Of a stretch of 64,000 bases of DNA, positions 18,906-28,074 are shown piece after piece. A program made the translations under genes and the position numbers. Below the pieces are notes generated by a model that made no database searches, was not told the origin of the DNA, and worked only from the letters and a program-made list of their open reading frames with translations. This DNA comes from Ruminococcus flavefaciens ATCC 19208 (lineage in GTDB: Bacteria > Bacillota > Clostridia > Oscillospirales > Ruminococcaceae), in contig NZ_KI912490.1 of NCBI RefSeq assembly GCF_000518765.1, positions 1-64,000 on the forward strand. The letters run 5' to 3'. Each line of letters begins with the position of its first letter. Position 1 is the first letter of the stretch.

Positions 18906-19654
18906 CTGCTCACCTCATCTGATATTATCTTTTTTATTTCGCCCAGTGTACAGCCCTTTTCGGCAGGTCTTTCAAGGGTGATCACCTCGACTCCGCACAG
19001 CCTTGCCGCCTCGATTTTTTCAGGGAAACCACCTGCGGCACCGCTCTCCTTTGTCACCAGTATCTCAGCTCCGCTGAGCCTCAGATGCTCCATATTCCGC
19101 TCAATGCTGAACGGACCTTTTTCTGCTATAACATGCTCTTGTGTGATACCGAGCTCCTCGCACTGTCTGATTATATCCTCATTTGGAAGCACCCTTACCC
19201 ACAGTCTTTCAGCATATTTTTTCATAGCTGTAAGCTTAGGTATCTCCTTGCTTCCGAGGGTACTCAGAACCGTTTTATCTGTACTGTTCAGCAATTCCAG
19301 AAGCTGCTCCATATCTTTGACTTTTTTGCAGTCCGCAGTTTCCGAACTGCTTCGCAAAAGCCTGTAATACTGCATATTTACAGCTTCGCAGGCTTTTTTT
19401 ATATTTGCGGTCACCTCCGTAGCGTAGGGGTGAGTTGCATCGACTATGCGCTTACATTGAAGCTCCGATATAAGCATCTCCATGCCGCTGCTGTCAAGTC
19501 TGCCTGTTATTATTCGCAGGTACACACTATTCGGCAGCAGCTCTGCACCGTACTCCGTAGCCACACATACAGCAGAAAAAATATGCTTTTGGCAGCAGAA
19601 TTCCGCAAGCTCTCTGCCCTCTGTAGTACCGCCGAAAATAAGCAGCTCACACAT
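18902..19654 (-). CDS. cbiJ: Cobalt-precorrin-6A reductase
   Basis: A 250-residue reductase of the corrin macrocycle. Its N terminus LLIFGGTTEGRELAEF and the DATHPYATEVTANI block are characteristic of CbiJ/CobK, and VLSTLGSKEIPKLT and VTKESGAAGG follow in the second half. It overlaps cbiH by 8 bases and cbiET by 4. The pathway position between the CbiH and CbiT steps agrees with the neighbours. Confidence 0.93.
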   Translation of the reverse strand: MCELLIFGGTTEGRELAEFCCQKHIFSAVCVATEYGAELLPNSVYLRIITGRLDSSGMEMLISELQCKRIVDATHPYATEVTANIKKACEAVNMQYYRLLRSSSETADCKKVKDMEQLLELLNSTDKTVLSTLGSKEIPKLTAMKKYAERLWVRVLPNEDIIRQCEELGITQEHVIAEKGPFSIERNMEHLRLSGAEILVTKESGAAGGFPEKIEAARLCGVEVITLERPAEKGCTLGEIKKIISDEVSR

Positions 19655-20375
19655 TACGGTAGCCTCTCGGTGTAACCATTTTTCCGCCTATCACCTTGGT
19701 TTCTGAATTGCCTATAAATACGGTAGTGAACATATCCACCTGCGTATCACGAAGCTCTCCGAGAGTCAGCACACGGCTCTCCTGACCGTCCCTGCCTATG
19801 TTGCGCACATAGCCGCATACCGTATCCGACGGGCGGTATTCAAGGATAATATCACAGGCATTACAGAGATAGTCAGCTCGCTTCTTTGACGAAGGGTTAT
19901 ATATCGCCATGACGAAATCCCCCTCAGCCGCACATCTCAGCCGTTTAACTATTTTCTCCATAGGCGTAAGCAGATCTGAAAGGCTTATTATCGCCATATC
20001 ATGAGTCATAGGCGAACCAAGTACAGCGCCGCCGCTGAGTGCAGCCGTAACTCCGGGGACTACCTCAACTTCCACATCGGGATAGCCTTCCGAAAGTTCT
20101 ATTGCAAGCCCTGCCATGCCGTAAAGCTGACTGTCGCCGCTGCAAACAAGCGAAACTGTTTCCCCGTTTGAAGCCTTTTTCAGTGCGAGCTCAACTCTGT
20201 CCTTTTCCTGACGCATACCTGTGGAAAGACATTCCTTTTCGGGATAAAACTGCTTTATCTGCTCGATATAAACCGTATATCCGACTACGACAGAACTGCT
20301 CAGTATCACCTGCTCGGCTTCAAGAGTAAGACCGTTCCTGCTTCCGCAGCCAATTCCAACTACATAGAGCTTCAT
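19647..20375 (-). CDS. cbiH: Cobalt-factor III C17-methyltransferase
   Basis: A tetrapyrrole methylase of 242 residues that methylates C-17 and contracts the ring. It begins KLYVVGIGCGSRNGLT, has VSLVCSGDSQLYGMAG and AIYNPSSKKRADY, all typical of CbiH/CobJ. Its ATG overlaps the cbiG stop (ATGA). Confidence 0.94.
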   Translation of the reverse strand: MKLYVVGIGCGSRNGLTLEAEQVILSSSVVVGYTVYIEQIKQFYPEKECLSTGMRQEKDRVELALKKASNGETVSLVCSGDSQLYGMAGLAIELSEGYPDVEVEVVPGVTAALSGGAVLGSPMTHDMAIISLSDLLTPMEKIVKRLRCAAEGDFVMAIYNPSSKKRADYLCNACDIILEYRPSDTVCGYVRNIGRDGQESRVLTLGELRDTQVDMFTTVFIGNSETKVIGGKMVTPRGYRNV

Positions 20376-21409
20376 AATATTTTCCTCTCAAAATCAAGAT
20401 ATACTGCCCTTTCCGCAGCCGCTACAGTAACTCCGTCAACAGGTGTCTTGTGTATCACAAGCTTACCTCCGCTGCAAAGCACTGCGCTTCTCTCGCAGAC
20501 ATTATCTGCACCTGTAGTTTCAAGTACAAAATCCGAGCTGTCAAATTTTCCGCCTACGCTCATAAGCTCCTCGGCGGTATAAGTCTTTATGGGCAGTGCA
20601 TACTTCTCCGCAAAGGCGCAAAGACCTTCCTCATTCTTTTTTATATCAATCGTAGCTATTTCCGATATCATACTGATATCAAAACGATACTGTGCAAGAG
20701 TATCAAGAACTGCTTTTTCTATAGCCTCTTCGGAAGTACCTTTTTTGCAGCCGATTCCAAGAACTATATTTTTAGGCAGAAGCCTTAAAGTTACATCAAA
20801 GGGCTTTGCACTTATATCATTTCCGACGTAAATCCCCGTGCGGCATATACCGAAAGCGGTGAGCTCATCGGGCAGGCTGCTGTGAGGATAATCCGAGGAA
20901 AAACCTATTTTCTCATCGTCAATAACTGCCGCAGCTATCTCCTTTGCGGCTTTAAAATCGGTTATTATAAGGTCGTTTGCAACTGCAAAGCTGTCGGGGG
21001 AAAACTTTCCGCCCACATCTGTGGCAGTAGTTATAACAGCTGTTCCGCCTACGGACTCGGCTATTATCTCCGCAAGGCAGTTTGCTCCGCCTATATGTCC
21101 CGAAAGTACGGGAATAGCGAATTTTCCGTGATCGTCCATAACTATGACAGCAGGATCGTCAGCTTTTGTACCGAGATAAGGAGCTACCGCCCTTACTGCT
21201 ATACCGCAGGCACATATAAAAATAAAAGCGTCGGAACGCTCGAAAAGTCTGCCTACCATGCTTCCTAAATTCCAGAATACAGCCGAATCCTCATCAGCAT
21301 GCTTGTGAAAGCAATACCTGCTGACGAAGTGCTCACCTCTCAGCTTTGCGGCAACGCGCTGCGAGAGCTGCCTGCCGTTTTCGGTAACAGAAAATATTGA
21401 TATATTCAT
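20372..21409 (-). CDS. cbiG: Cobalt-precorrin-5A hydrolase
   Basis: It opens the lactone of cobalt-precorrin-5A, releasing acetaldehyde, a step specific to the oxygen-independent pathway. The 345-residue protein has the N-terminal GCGIAVRAVAPYLGTKADDPAV-type segment near residue 67, the LSGHIGGAN motif near 103 and the C-terminal CbiG domain starting LGIGCKKGTSEEAIE. Its presence fixes the pathway as the anaerobic cbi type. ATGA junctions are seen at both ends. Confidence 0.94.
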   Translation of the reverse strand: MNISIFSVTENGRQLSQRVAAKLRGEHFVSRYCFHKHADEDSAVFWNLGSMVGRLFERSDAFIFICACGIAVRAVAPYLGTKADDPAVIVMDDHGKFAIPVLSGHIGGANCLAEIIAESVGGTAVITTATDVGGKFSPDSFAVANDLIITDFKAAKEIAAAVIDDEKIGFSSDYPHSSLPDELTAFGICRTGIYVGNDISAKPFDVTLRLLPKNIVLGIGCKKGTSEEAIEKAVLDTLAQYRFDISMISEIATIDIKKNEEGLCAFAEKYALPIKTYTAEELMSVGGKFDSSDFVLETTGADNVCERSAVLCSGGKLVIHKTPVDGVTVAAAERAVYLDFERKIL

Positions 21410-22164
21410 GTCTTATCAGCCTTTCTGAATTCAGTTTCAAACTCCTTATCGTAGAGCTTTGAAAGCTGATGATAGTCTCCGAGAAAATCTCCAACGGTTA
21501 TGAGTGCTGTCTTTGTGATGCCGTTTTTCTTTGCGGACTCAGGCAGTTCACCCACTGTACAGCGTATCACCTTTTCATCGTCCCATGTAGCCTTGTATAC
21601 TATTGCCGCAGGAGTGTCGCTGCTGTAGCCGCCTGCAATCAGCCGCGATGAAAGCTCATCAAGCATACCTGTACTGAGGAATATGACCATTGAAGCTCTG
21701 TGCGCTGCAAGGCCTTCGATGCTCTCCTTTTCGGGTACGGGAGTCCTGCCTGCCATACGTGTAAGTATAACTGTCTGTGATACGTCGGGAAGTGTGTACT
21801 CGGCTTTAAGTGCGGCAGCTGCTCCGCAGAACGAGCTTACTCCCGGAGTTACATTATATGCAATACCAAGCTCGTCAAGTCTGTCCATCTGCTCACGTAT
21901 AGCTCCGTAAACCGAGGAATCACCCGTATGCAGGCGAACTGTATTCTTTCCTTCAGACTCAGCCTTTTTCATGACCTCTATTATCTCATCAAGGTGCATG
22001 AGAGCACTGTTGTATATCTCACAGTCCTTACGAGCGTAGCTGAGAAGCTGAGGATTTACCAGAGAGCCTGCATATATTATCACATCTGCATTGCTGAGAA
22101 GTCTTTGTCCGCGCAGTGTTATAAGGTCAGGTGCGCCGCAGCCTGCTCCAACGAAATCAACCAT
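21406..22164 (-). CDS. cbiF: Cobalt-precorrin-4 C11-methyltransferase
   Basis: A tetrapyrrole methylase of 252 residues with GAGCGAPDLITLRGQRLL at the N terminus and LHTGDSSVYGAIREQM near 80, diagnostic of CbiF/CobM. A CGGAGG site precedes the ATG. It overlaps cbiD by 8 bases and cbiG by 4. Confidence 0.94.
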   Translation of the reverse strand: MVDFVGAGCGAPDLITLRGQRLLSNADVIIYAGSLVNPQLLSYARKDCEIYNSALMHLDEIIEVMKKAESEGKNTVRLHTGDSSVYGAIREQMDRLDELGIAYNVTPGVSSFCGAAAALKAEYTLPDVSQTVILTRMAGRTPVPEKESIEGLAAHRASMVIFLSTGMLDELSSRLIAGGYSSDTPAAIVYKATWDDEKVIRCTVGELPESAKKNGITKTALITVGDFLGDYHQLSKLYDKEFETEFRKADKT

Positions 22165-23299
22165 TTTCTTCCTCCGTTATTGCCTTTATAAGTTCATCTG
22201 CAAATGCAGTTTTTACATTTATCACACGTTTATACGAAAAAGCCAGTGCAGCTATTTTTATCTCGTTCTTTACTCGTCCGCGGAGATAATAGTCCATGCG
22301 CTGACTGAGTATATCAAGTGTTTTATCAAGATATCCTGCATCTGCAAGTATATCCATTGCCGCATCAGCCGTTGCACAGTCGGGGAGCTTTTTCAGCGTA
22401 TCCGTATCAGCTCCCGCAAGGAGTCCGCAGGTGACGAGCACTTCCATTCTTCCGTCTGCCCATGAGGAATGGGTGTTCATTATGCCTGCTCCAAGCTTTA
22501 CCAGCTTACCGATATGTCCCACTATGAGTATTGAACTGAAACCAAGCTCGATACCAATATCGATCGCATCACCGATAAAGTTGCTGCAAGTAACGCTTCT
22601 TTCCAGTGAAAAAGGCATTTCGTCCTGCACGAAGCTCTCACTGTAATTGCCGATAGTCAGCAGCATATTCTTCTGTCCCTCGGCACGGCGCATATTTGCT
22701 TCTGTACGTATAGTTTCTATAAGTGCGGTATTGCTCATTGGCTCAACGATGCCGCTTGTACCGATTATGGAGATGCCTCCTTCTATTCCCATTCGGGGAT
22801 TGTAGGTCTTTGCTGCAAGCTCCACACCATCAGGTACTGATACTGTTACCTCAAATCCGCCTGAATAGCCGTACTTTTCGGCTATTCCCATTACTGCTGA
22901 TGTTATCATTTTACGGGGCACGGAATTTATTGCAGCTTCGCCTACGGGCTGGTCAAGTCCAGCCTTTGTGACTCTGCCTATGCCGACTCCGCCTTTTATT
23001 TTCACGCCTTTCTGCGCAAAAGCAACAGCTGCAAATACCTTTACTCCGTTAGTTACATCGGGGTCATCGCCGCTGTCCTTTTCGACCGCACACGATGCCA
23101 TGCTTTCGGTTATAACAGGCTCGATAATGTCTGGACGGATAACTATGCCCTTTGGCGTAAGTATCTCCGCAGCAGTCAGTACTCTTCCCGTAAGGAGCAT
23201 CTCCGCTGCTGCCTTTGCTGCCGCAGCTGCGCATGAGCCGGTAGTATATCCGCATCTCATTTTCTGTGAGCCCTTGTAAATATACTCCTCAAGCTTCAT
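22157..23299 (-). CDS. cbiD: Cobalt-precorrin-5B C1-methyltransferase
   Basis: It methylates C-1 in the anaerobic pathway and is not related to the tetrapyrrole methylases around it. The 380-residue protein has the signature RCGYTTGSCAAAAAKAA near the N terminus and GTSGIVEPMSNTALIETI. I choose the ATG of MKLEEYIYKG because AAGGAG lies 7 bases upstream; a longer frame would put that site inside the coding sequence. It overlaps the cbiL stop by 11 bases. Confidence 0.93.
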   Translation of the reverse strand: MKLEEYIYKGSQKMRCGYTTGSCAAAAAKAAAEMLLTGRVLTAAEILTPKGIVIRPDIIEPVITESMASCAVEKDSGDDPDVTNGVKVFAAVAFAQKGVKIKGGVGIGRVTKAGLDQPVGEAAINSVPRKMITSAVMGIAEKYGYSGGFEVTVSVPDGVELAAKTYNPRMGIEGGISIIGTSGIVEPMSNTALIETIRTEANMRRAEGQKNMLLTIGNYSESFVQDEMPFSLERSVTCSNFIGDAIDIGIELGFSSILIVGHIGKLVKLGAGIMNTHSSWADGRMEVLVTCGLLAGADTDTLKKLPDCATADAAMDILADAGYLDKTLDILSQRMDYYLRGRVKNEIKIAALAFSYKRVINVKTAFADELIKAITEEENG

Positions 23300-23990
23300 C
23301 ACGCTTCTCCTTATCATTTACTATAAATACCGTAAAATAGCCAAGCTCTTCATTAACTTCGTCAAGACTGTGATATATTTTTTCATCAGGCAGTCCGCAG
23401 TTTTCAACTGCTGACGTGTACTCAGAAAGACCTTTCCTGTGAAGTAAGTCTGCAAGCTCTGCTGAATGTCTGCCTGTTTTCATTATCACCTTTGTGCCGC
23501 GGATATCAAGGAGCTTATCAAAGTCCTTGCAGCCGTATGGGATAATATGCAGCGGCTCATTCCCGAGACAAAGTGGCAGTTTAAGTTCCGCTGCTGCCCC
23601 ACAGAAGCTTGTAACTCCTGCGCATATCTCCGTCTCATAGTCATTTGCTTCAACTCGCTCCGCAATATAGCTGAACGTGGAATACACGGAAATATCCCCG
23701 AGAACAGGTACTGCAACATCGTTTTCTTTCAGCTCGCTGCAAAGAAACTGCGCTATCCTGTCATAGTTTTCACTGAGTATCTGCTTATCCCTTATCATAG
23801 GGAAATCAAGATATATTATCTGCTTGTCTTTAATGTCAACTGCCTGCTCAGCTATGGAAAATGCAAGAGTATTTTCACCATTTGTGCGTGGTACTGCCCA
23901 GACTTTGCAGCTTTCAAGTATATTCACCGCTTTGACAGTCATGAGCTGAGGGTCGCCTGCTCCCACGCTGACTCCGTAAAGCTTACCCAT
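23289..23990 (-). CDS. cbiL: Cobalt-precorrin-2 C20-methyltransferase
   Basis: A tetrapyrrole methylase of 233 residues: KLYGVSVGAGDPQLMTVKAV at the start, then VPVLGDISVYSTFSYIAE and GVTSFCGAAAEL. It performs the first dedicated methylation after cobalt insertion. It is the first corrinoid gene of the run and begins one base after the ksgA stop, with AAGGA upstream. No cobalt chelatase gene (cbiK or cbiX) is found next to it. Confidence 0.94.
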   Translation of the reverse strand: MGKLYGVSVGAGDPQLMTVKAVNILESCKVWAVPRTNGENTLAFSIAEQAVDIKDKQIIYLDFPMIRDKQILSENYDRIAQFLCSELKENDVAVPVLGDISVYSTFSYIAERVEANDYETEICAGVTSFCGAAAELKLPLCLGNEPLHIIPYGCKDFDKLLDIRGTKVIMKTGRHSAELADLLHRKGLSEYTSAVENCGLPDEKIYHSLDEVNEELGYFTVFIVNDKEKRDEA

Positions 23991-23991
23991 A

Positions 23992-24846
23992 TCAGTCCTT
24001 CATCAGCCTTGCAGAAAAGTCGATGAGCTGTTCCATATCAAGCTGCTCAATACGTGCGGTTTCGGAAAGTCCCATATCCTTCAGTGAAGCATAAACCTTA
24101 TCCTTTGGTATGCCCATTATGGACGCAAGTGAATTGGCAAGGGTCTTTCTGCGCTGTTCAAAGCCTGCCTTTACCACCTTGAAGAAAAATCGCTCGCTTT
24201 CTTCGTCAAGGCGGTGCTCGCTGTTAAGGTCTATCCTTATTACAGCCGAGTCAACATTTGGTGCAGGCATAAAGCTGCCGCGGGAAACGTCAAAGAGCTT
24301 CTTAACTTCGCCGTAGTAGTTTACACCCACTGTTATAGCTCCTGCGTCACGGCTGCCTACCTTTGCGCAAAGACGCTGTGCGGCTTCCTTCTGTACCATT
24401 ACCGTTATGGACTCTATAGGCAGCCTGTTTTCAAGGAGCATCATAATAATAGGCGATGTGATATAGTACGGAAGATTTGCACACACAGCCACTTTAAGTC
24501 CGTCGAACTCCTCTTTTATGAGCTTGTGCAGGTCGCACTTCATTACGTCCTCGTTGATTATCTTCACGTTGTCAAATTCTTCAAGGGTCTCAGCCAATAT
24601 GGGCAGCAGACGAGTGTCTATCTCAACTGCTGTCACCTTATCCGCACGCTTTGCAAGCTCTGCCGTGAGAACGCCTATACCCGTGCCTATCTCAAGAACT
24701 CCGAAGCCCTCGCAGGCATTGCCGTTTTCTGCTATTTTAGGACAGATATCGGGATTTATGATAAAGTTCTGTCCCAGTCCCTTTGAGAAGCTGAACCCGT
24801 GACGGGAAAGTATCTCCTTGACTGTGCCGATGTTAGTTAAATTCAT
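23992..24846 (-). CDS. ksgA: 16S rRNA dimethyladenosine transferase
   Basis: It dimethylates two adjacent adenosines near the 3' end of 16S rRNA using S-adenosylmethionine. The 284-residue protein has SKGLGQNFIINPDI, the SAM motif LEIGTGIGVLTAEL near 53 and the catalytic NLPYYITSP near 127. An AAGGAG site precedes the ATG. It lies directly before cbiL with a single intervening base, so the corrinoid genes are likely co-transcribed with it. Confidence 0.96.
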   Translation of the reverse strand: MNLTNIGTVKEILSRHGFSFSKGLGQNFIINPDICPKIAENGNACEGFGVLEIGTGIGVLTAELAKRADKVTAVEIDTRLLPILAETLEEFDNVKIINEDVMKCDLHKLIKEEFDGLKVAVCANLPYYITSPIIMMLLENRLPIESITVMVQKEAAQRLCAKVGSRDAGAITVGVNYYGEVKKLFDVSRGSFMPAPNVDSAVIRIDLNSEHRLDEESERFFFKVVKAGFEQRRKTLANSLASIMGIPKDKVYASLKDMGLSETARIEQLDMEQLIDFSARLMKD

Positions 24847-24858
24847 TCGATATGCTCC

Positions 24859-25122
24859 TTAAACCTTGTGCCTTTCCTTTTCGGAAAACTCCTTCTGCTT
24901 AGCATCATTGAGCTTCTCCATTGTATTTACCAGATAGTCGGCAGAACGGTACGCTCTCTGAAAATCCATGTCCTTAAAATGGACCTTCAGATCTACATAT
25001 TCTCCGTCTATGGTAATATCAAGCTCACCTATCTGTCTGCCGACATATTTCTGTCCTACATACTTTATGTACTCGTCTATCTCGCGTCTGTCCATTTCTC
25101 CGCCGATAACATTGATCTTCAT
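24859..25122 (-). CDS. Small acidic protein of unknown function upstream of ksgA
   Basis: An 87-residue protein that I cannot assign. It begins MKINVIGGEMDRREIDEYI, with an alternating strand-like middle (GELDITIDGEYVDLKVHF) and a charged C terminus. It has no signal peptide, membrane segment or Cys. A CGGAGG site 7 bases upstream supports the start. It ends 12 bases before ksgA, so it probably heads that transcript. Similar small proteins are sometimes annotated as anaerobic ribonucleotide reductase-related in Clostridia, but I see no glycyl-radical or activase motif to support that. Confidence 0.7.
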   Translation of the reverse strand: MKINVIGGEMDRREIDEYIKYVGQKYVGRQIGELDITIDGEYVDLKVHFKDMDFQRAYRSADYLVNTMEKLNDAKQKEFSEKERHKV

Positions 25123-25209
25123 AACTAAGCCTCCGTTTCGATTTTAAATTATAATTCTATACGCGAAACACCGAAGTCGGCGTCCCGCTGTTTTTGCATA
25201 TTTTATCGC

Positions 25210-25234
25210 GGACGACCAATGGTCGTCCCTACAG
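25210..25234. repeat. Dispersed palindrome, GGACGACC variant
   Basis: GGACGACC-AAT-GGTCGTCC followed by CTACAG, in the gap between the FAD-dependent dehydrogenase and the 87-residue gene. The same stem recurs at 31238-31256 and nearly so at 37472-37490. It belongs to a family of short palindromes with differing stems and a shared CCCTACA edge. An AT-rich TATAAT-like box lies between this element and the 87-residue gene, without a convincing -35. Confidence 0.8.
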
Positions 25235-25235
25235 T

Positions 25236-26825
25236 TTAACTGTTCAGGGCTTCAATAACTGCTTCAGCACACTTCATGCCGTCAACTGCTGCCGAAACTA
25301 TACCGCCTGCATAGCCTGCTCCCTCACCGCAGGGATAGAATCCTTTCAGCGATACGGATTGCAGGTCGTCGCCTCTGTTTATCCTTACAGGTGAGCTGCT
25401 CCTGCTCTCTATGCCCGTAAGGAGAGTGTCATTATCATCAAAGCCCTTTATCTTCTTGCCCATTTCCTTTATGCCAAGTCTCAGGGACTCGCACACATAG
25501 TCGGGAAGATATTCCTCGGGAGCTGCAAATCTTATATCGGGACGATACGAGGGCTTGACTCTGCCAAGCTTTTCGCTGACTCGCCCTTCCATGAAATCAC
25601 CGAGGACTGCCACAGGTGCATGATAATCGCTGCCACCTGCAATGAAAGCCTTTTCTTCAAGCTCACGCTGGAAATACATTCCTGCAAGAGGGTGATCGCT
25701 GCCGTAGTCATCGGTATTTATATTTACAAGCAATGCGCTGTTGGAGTTCTCTGCGTCACGGGAGAAGTAGCTCATTCCGTTGACCGCAAGTCTGCCTTTC
25801 TCAGATGAAGCTGCAACAACGTGTCCTCCGGGGCACATACAGAAGGTATACAGTGTACGTCCGTTGGGGAGATGTACCGCAAGCTTGTAATCGGCGGCTT
25901 TAAGTGCAGAGTGTCCTGCAAAATCTCCGTACATTGCTCTGTCAATGTCTTTTCTGAGATGCTCCGCACGAACTCCCACAGAGAAATTCTTCTGTGAAAG
26001 AGTTATTTTTTCATTATAGAGCAGTTCAAATACGTCCCTTGCACTGTGACCTGTGGCAAGTATCAGGCTCTGTGTTTCAAGACTATGCTCCTGACCGTTC
26101 TGTACGTATCTGACTGCGGAAAGGCTGCCGTTTTCAGCTTCAAATCCGCAGAATTTTGTGTTAAATCTGACTTCTCCGCCCAGAGATATGACTCTCTCAC
26201 GGAGAGACTTTACAGCTCCGCGGAGCTTGTCCGTGCCGATATGTGGCTTCGCAAGATAGAGTATCTCATCGGGCGCACCGAATTCCACAAGCCTTTCCAG
26301 TATCCAGCCGATACGTCTGTCTTTTATGCCTGTGGTCAGCTTGCCGTCGGAAAAAGTACCTGCTCCGCCCTCGCCGAACTGCACGTTGCATTCGGGGTCA
26401 AGCTTTCCGCCGCTCTGAAATTCCTCAACCGCCTTTACACGGGAGTCCACATCGCCGCCTCTTTCGAGGACTATGGGCTTTGCTCCTGCCATTGCAAGTA
26501 CAAGTGCAGCGAACATTCCCGCAGGTCCGAAGCCTACCACTACAGGGCGATAAGACGGATTATTCAGCTTGGGTACTCTGTAGTCTGTCTTTTCGGCTTT
26601 TGAAGCATTTTTCAGAGTTTTCAGCAGCTTTTCCTCGCCCTTTGCATCTATGTCAAGGGAAATAAGGAAATGAACATCGGACTTCTTTCGTGCGTCCACC
26701 GACTTTTTCGCAAGCTTTACACTGATTATCCTGTCACGGTTTATATGCAGTTTTTTCTCACATATCCCTGCAAGGTCGCTGAGGTCGGTATCAAGTGACA
26801 CTCTTATGCCGCCTGCTCTTATCAT
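25236..26825 (-). CDS. FAD-dependent dehydrogenase (COG2509-like)
   Basis: A flavoprotein of 529 residues. An N-terminal alpha/beta extension (1-90) is followed by an FAD-binding fold (VVVGFGPAGMFAALVLA near 95, then LERGGDVDSRVKAVEEF), the FGEGGAGTFSDGKLTT block and a C-terminal GEGAGYAGGIVSAAVDG flavin motif. This architecture is typical of uncharacterised NAD(P)/FAD-dependent oxidoreductases; the substrate is unknown. I take the ATG at 26825, which overlaps the upstream stop (ATGA) and has GAGAGGAG upstream. It is the last gene of a four-gene leftward run. Confidence 0.85.
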   Translation of the reverse strand: MIRAGGIRVSLDTDLSDLAGICEKKLHINRDRIISVKLAKKSVDARKKSDVHFLISLDIDAKGEEKLLKTLKNASKAEKTDYRVPKLNNPSYRPVVVGFGPAGMFAALVLAMAGAKPIVLERGGDVDSRVKAVEEFQSGGKLDPECNVQFGEGGAGTFSDGKLTTGIKDRRIGWILERLVEFGAPDEILYLAKPHIGTDKLRGAVKSLRERVISLGGEVRFNTKFCGFEAENGSLSAVRYVQNGQEHSLETQSLILATGHSARDVFELLYNEKITLSQKNFSVGVRAEHLRKDIDRAMYGDFAGHSALKAADYKLAVHLPNGRTLYTFCMCPGGHVVAASSEKGRLAVNGMSYFSRDAENSNSALLVNINTDDYGSDHPLAGMYFQRELEEKAFIAGGSDYHAPVAVLGDFMEGRVSEKLGRVKPSYRPDIRFAAPEEYLPDYVCESLRLGIKEMGKKIKGFDDNDTLLTGIESRSSSPVRINRGDDLQSVSLKGFYPCGEGAGYAGGIVSAAVDGMKCAEAVIEALNS

Positions 26826-28069
26826 AGTGACGCTCCTCTCAGCGACTCCGCACAGTTTCGTCCTGCGAATATTCCCGATGACCATGCCCATTGCAGATTA
26901 TAGCCTCCGCAGTCACCGTCGATATCAAGTATCTCTCCGCAGAGAAAGATACCCTTTTCGCTTCTCAGCTGCAATCTGTCATCAACGCACTCGCCGCTGA
27001 TGCCGCCTGATGTTACCTGTGCGTCCTTCCACGGGGCACTTCCAAGAATGTCAAAATCCATGTTCTTTATGAGCTGAGCTATCTTTCTGAGGTCAGTATC
27101 AGTAAGTGAAGCTATCTTGTCCGTGAGGGGCTTGCCCAAAGCTCTTTTGGTTATGTATGCCGCAAGATTACGCTGGAAAAGTCCTGTGAGCAGCTCGTCC
27201 GTGGTATGCTTTCCGCGCTGAAAGTGTATGATGCGGAGATAGCCCATGAGCTGTTCATTTTCCATATCTGCCGCAAGATCGAGCCTGAGTGTGAGCTTGC
27301 CATCGAACCTTGAAATAAGATGAGCCATATTAAATACGCAAATTCCCGAAAGCGAATTCTCGGTAAACTGTATCTCGCCCGTTTCGTCCTTGAGAAAACG
27401 TCCTCCCGAATAGGCTGTAACTCTGCCCTTTGCACGGACTCCTTTAAGTCCTTTCAGAAGCTCGGGACGTACTCTCAGAGGTGCTACGGCAGGGCATATC
27501 TTTGTGGTATGGCAGCCCTTGCTGCGGAGAAGCCTTATAACACTTCCGTCGGTTCCGAACTGCGGTGCAGCATAGCCTCCTGCCGCAACTATTATGCGTC
27601 TGCACGGATACTTCTCACCTGAAGCAGTAGATATCCTGAAGTAGTTGTCACCGCTCTCTATGAAATTGGCTTCAAAGCCGCATCTTTCGATGACACCAAG
27701 CTCCTCTGCCCTCATTCTCAGTGCATTGAGCACAGTTGCCGCATTATTGCTGCGAGGATATATCCTGCCCTTGGAATCGGCTGTACAGAGCACTCCGAGA
27801 CTGCCGAAAAACTCCTTTGCCGAGGGAGTTGCCTGCATTATCCTCTTTGCGTTCCTGACGCTGCCGTGATAATGTCCTTCGCTGAGGTCGGTATTACTGA
27901 GATTGCAGCGTCCGTTGCCTGTTGCAAGCAGCTTCTTGCCTACTCTGTCAAGCTTTTCAAGTATGACTACCTTTGCATTCGGCATTATGGTCTTTGCTTC
28001 TATTGCTGCTGCAAGTCCCGAAGCACCGCCTCCGATTATAGCTATATCTGTGATTTTTTCCTTGCTCAT
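26822..28069 (-). CDS. HI0933/BaiN-like flavoprotein
   Basis: A 415-residue FAD protein with AIIGGGASGLAAAIEA near residue 10, RVGKKLLATGNGRCNLSN near 45 and a C-terminal GEILDIDGDCGGYNLQWAWSSG block. These are hallmarks of the HI0933 family (named BaiN or aminoacetone oxidase-like in databases). The physiological substrate is not deducible here. I choose the ATG at 28069 since AGAGGTG is 6-7 bases upstream; a GTG three codons earlier is possible. Confidence 0.88.
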   Translation of the reverse strand: MSKEKITDIAIIGGGASGLAAAIEAKTIMPNAKVVILEKLDRVGKKLLATGNGRCNLSNTDLSEGHYHGSVRNAKRIMQATPSAKEFFGSLGVLCTADSKGRIYPRSNNAATVLNALRMRAEELGVIERCGFEANFIESGDNYFRISTASGEKYPCRRIIVAAGGYAAPQFGTDGSVIRLLRSKGCHTTKICPAVAPLRVRPELLKGLKGVRAKGRVTAYSGGRFLKDETGEIQFTENSLSGICVFNMAHLISRFDGKLTLRLDLAADMENEQLMGYLRIIHFQRGKHTTDELLTGLFQRNLAAYITKRALGKPLTDKIASLTDTDLRKIAQLIKNMDFDILGSAPWKDAQVTSGGISGECVDDRLQLRSEKGIFLCGEILDIDGDCGGYNLQWAWSSGIFAGRNCAESLRGASL

Positions 28070-28074
28070 ACTTT

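Noticed and set aside
24859..25122. Identification of the 87-residue protein as an anaerobic ribonucleotide reductase component
   Set aside because: Small clostridial proteins sometimes carry that label, but no glycyl-radical, activase or ATP-cone motif is visible here.
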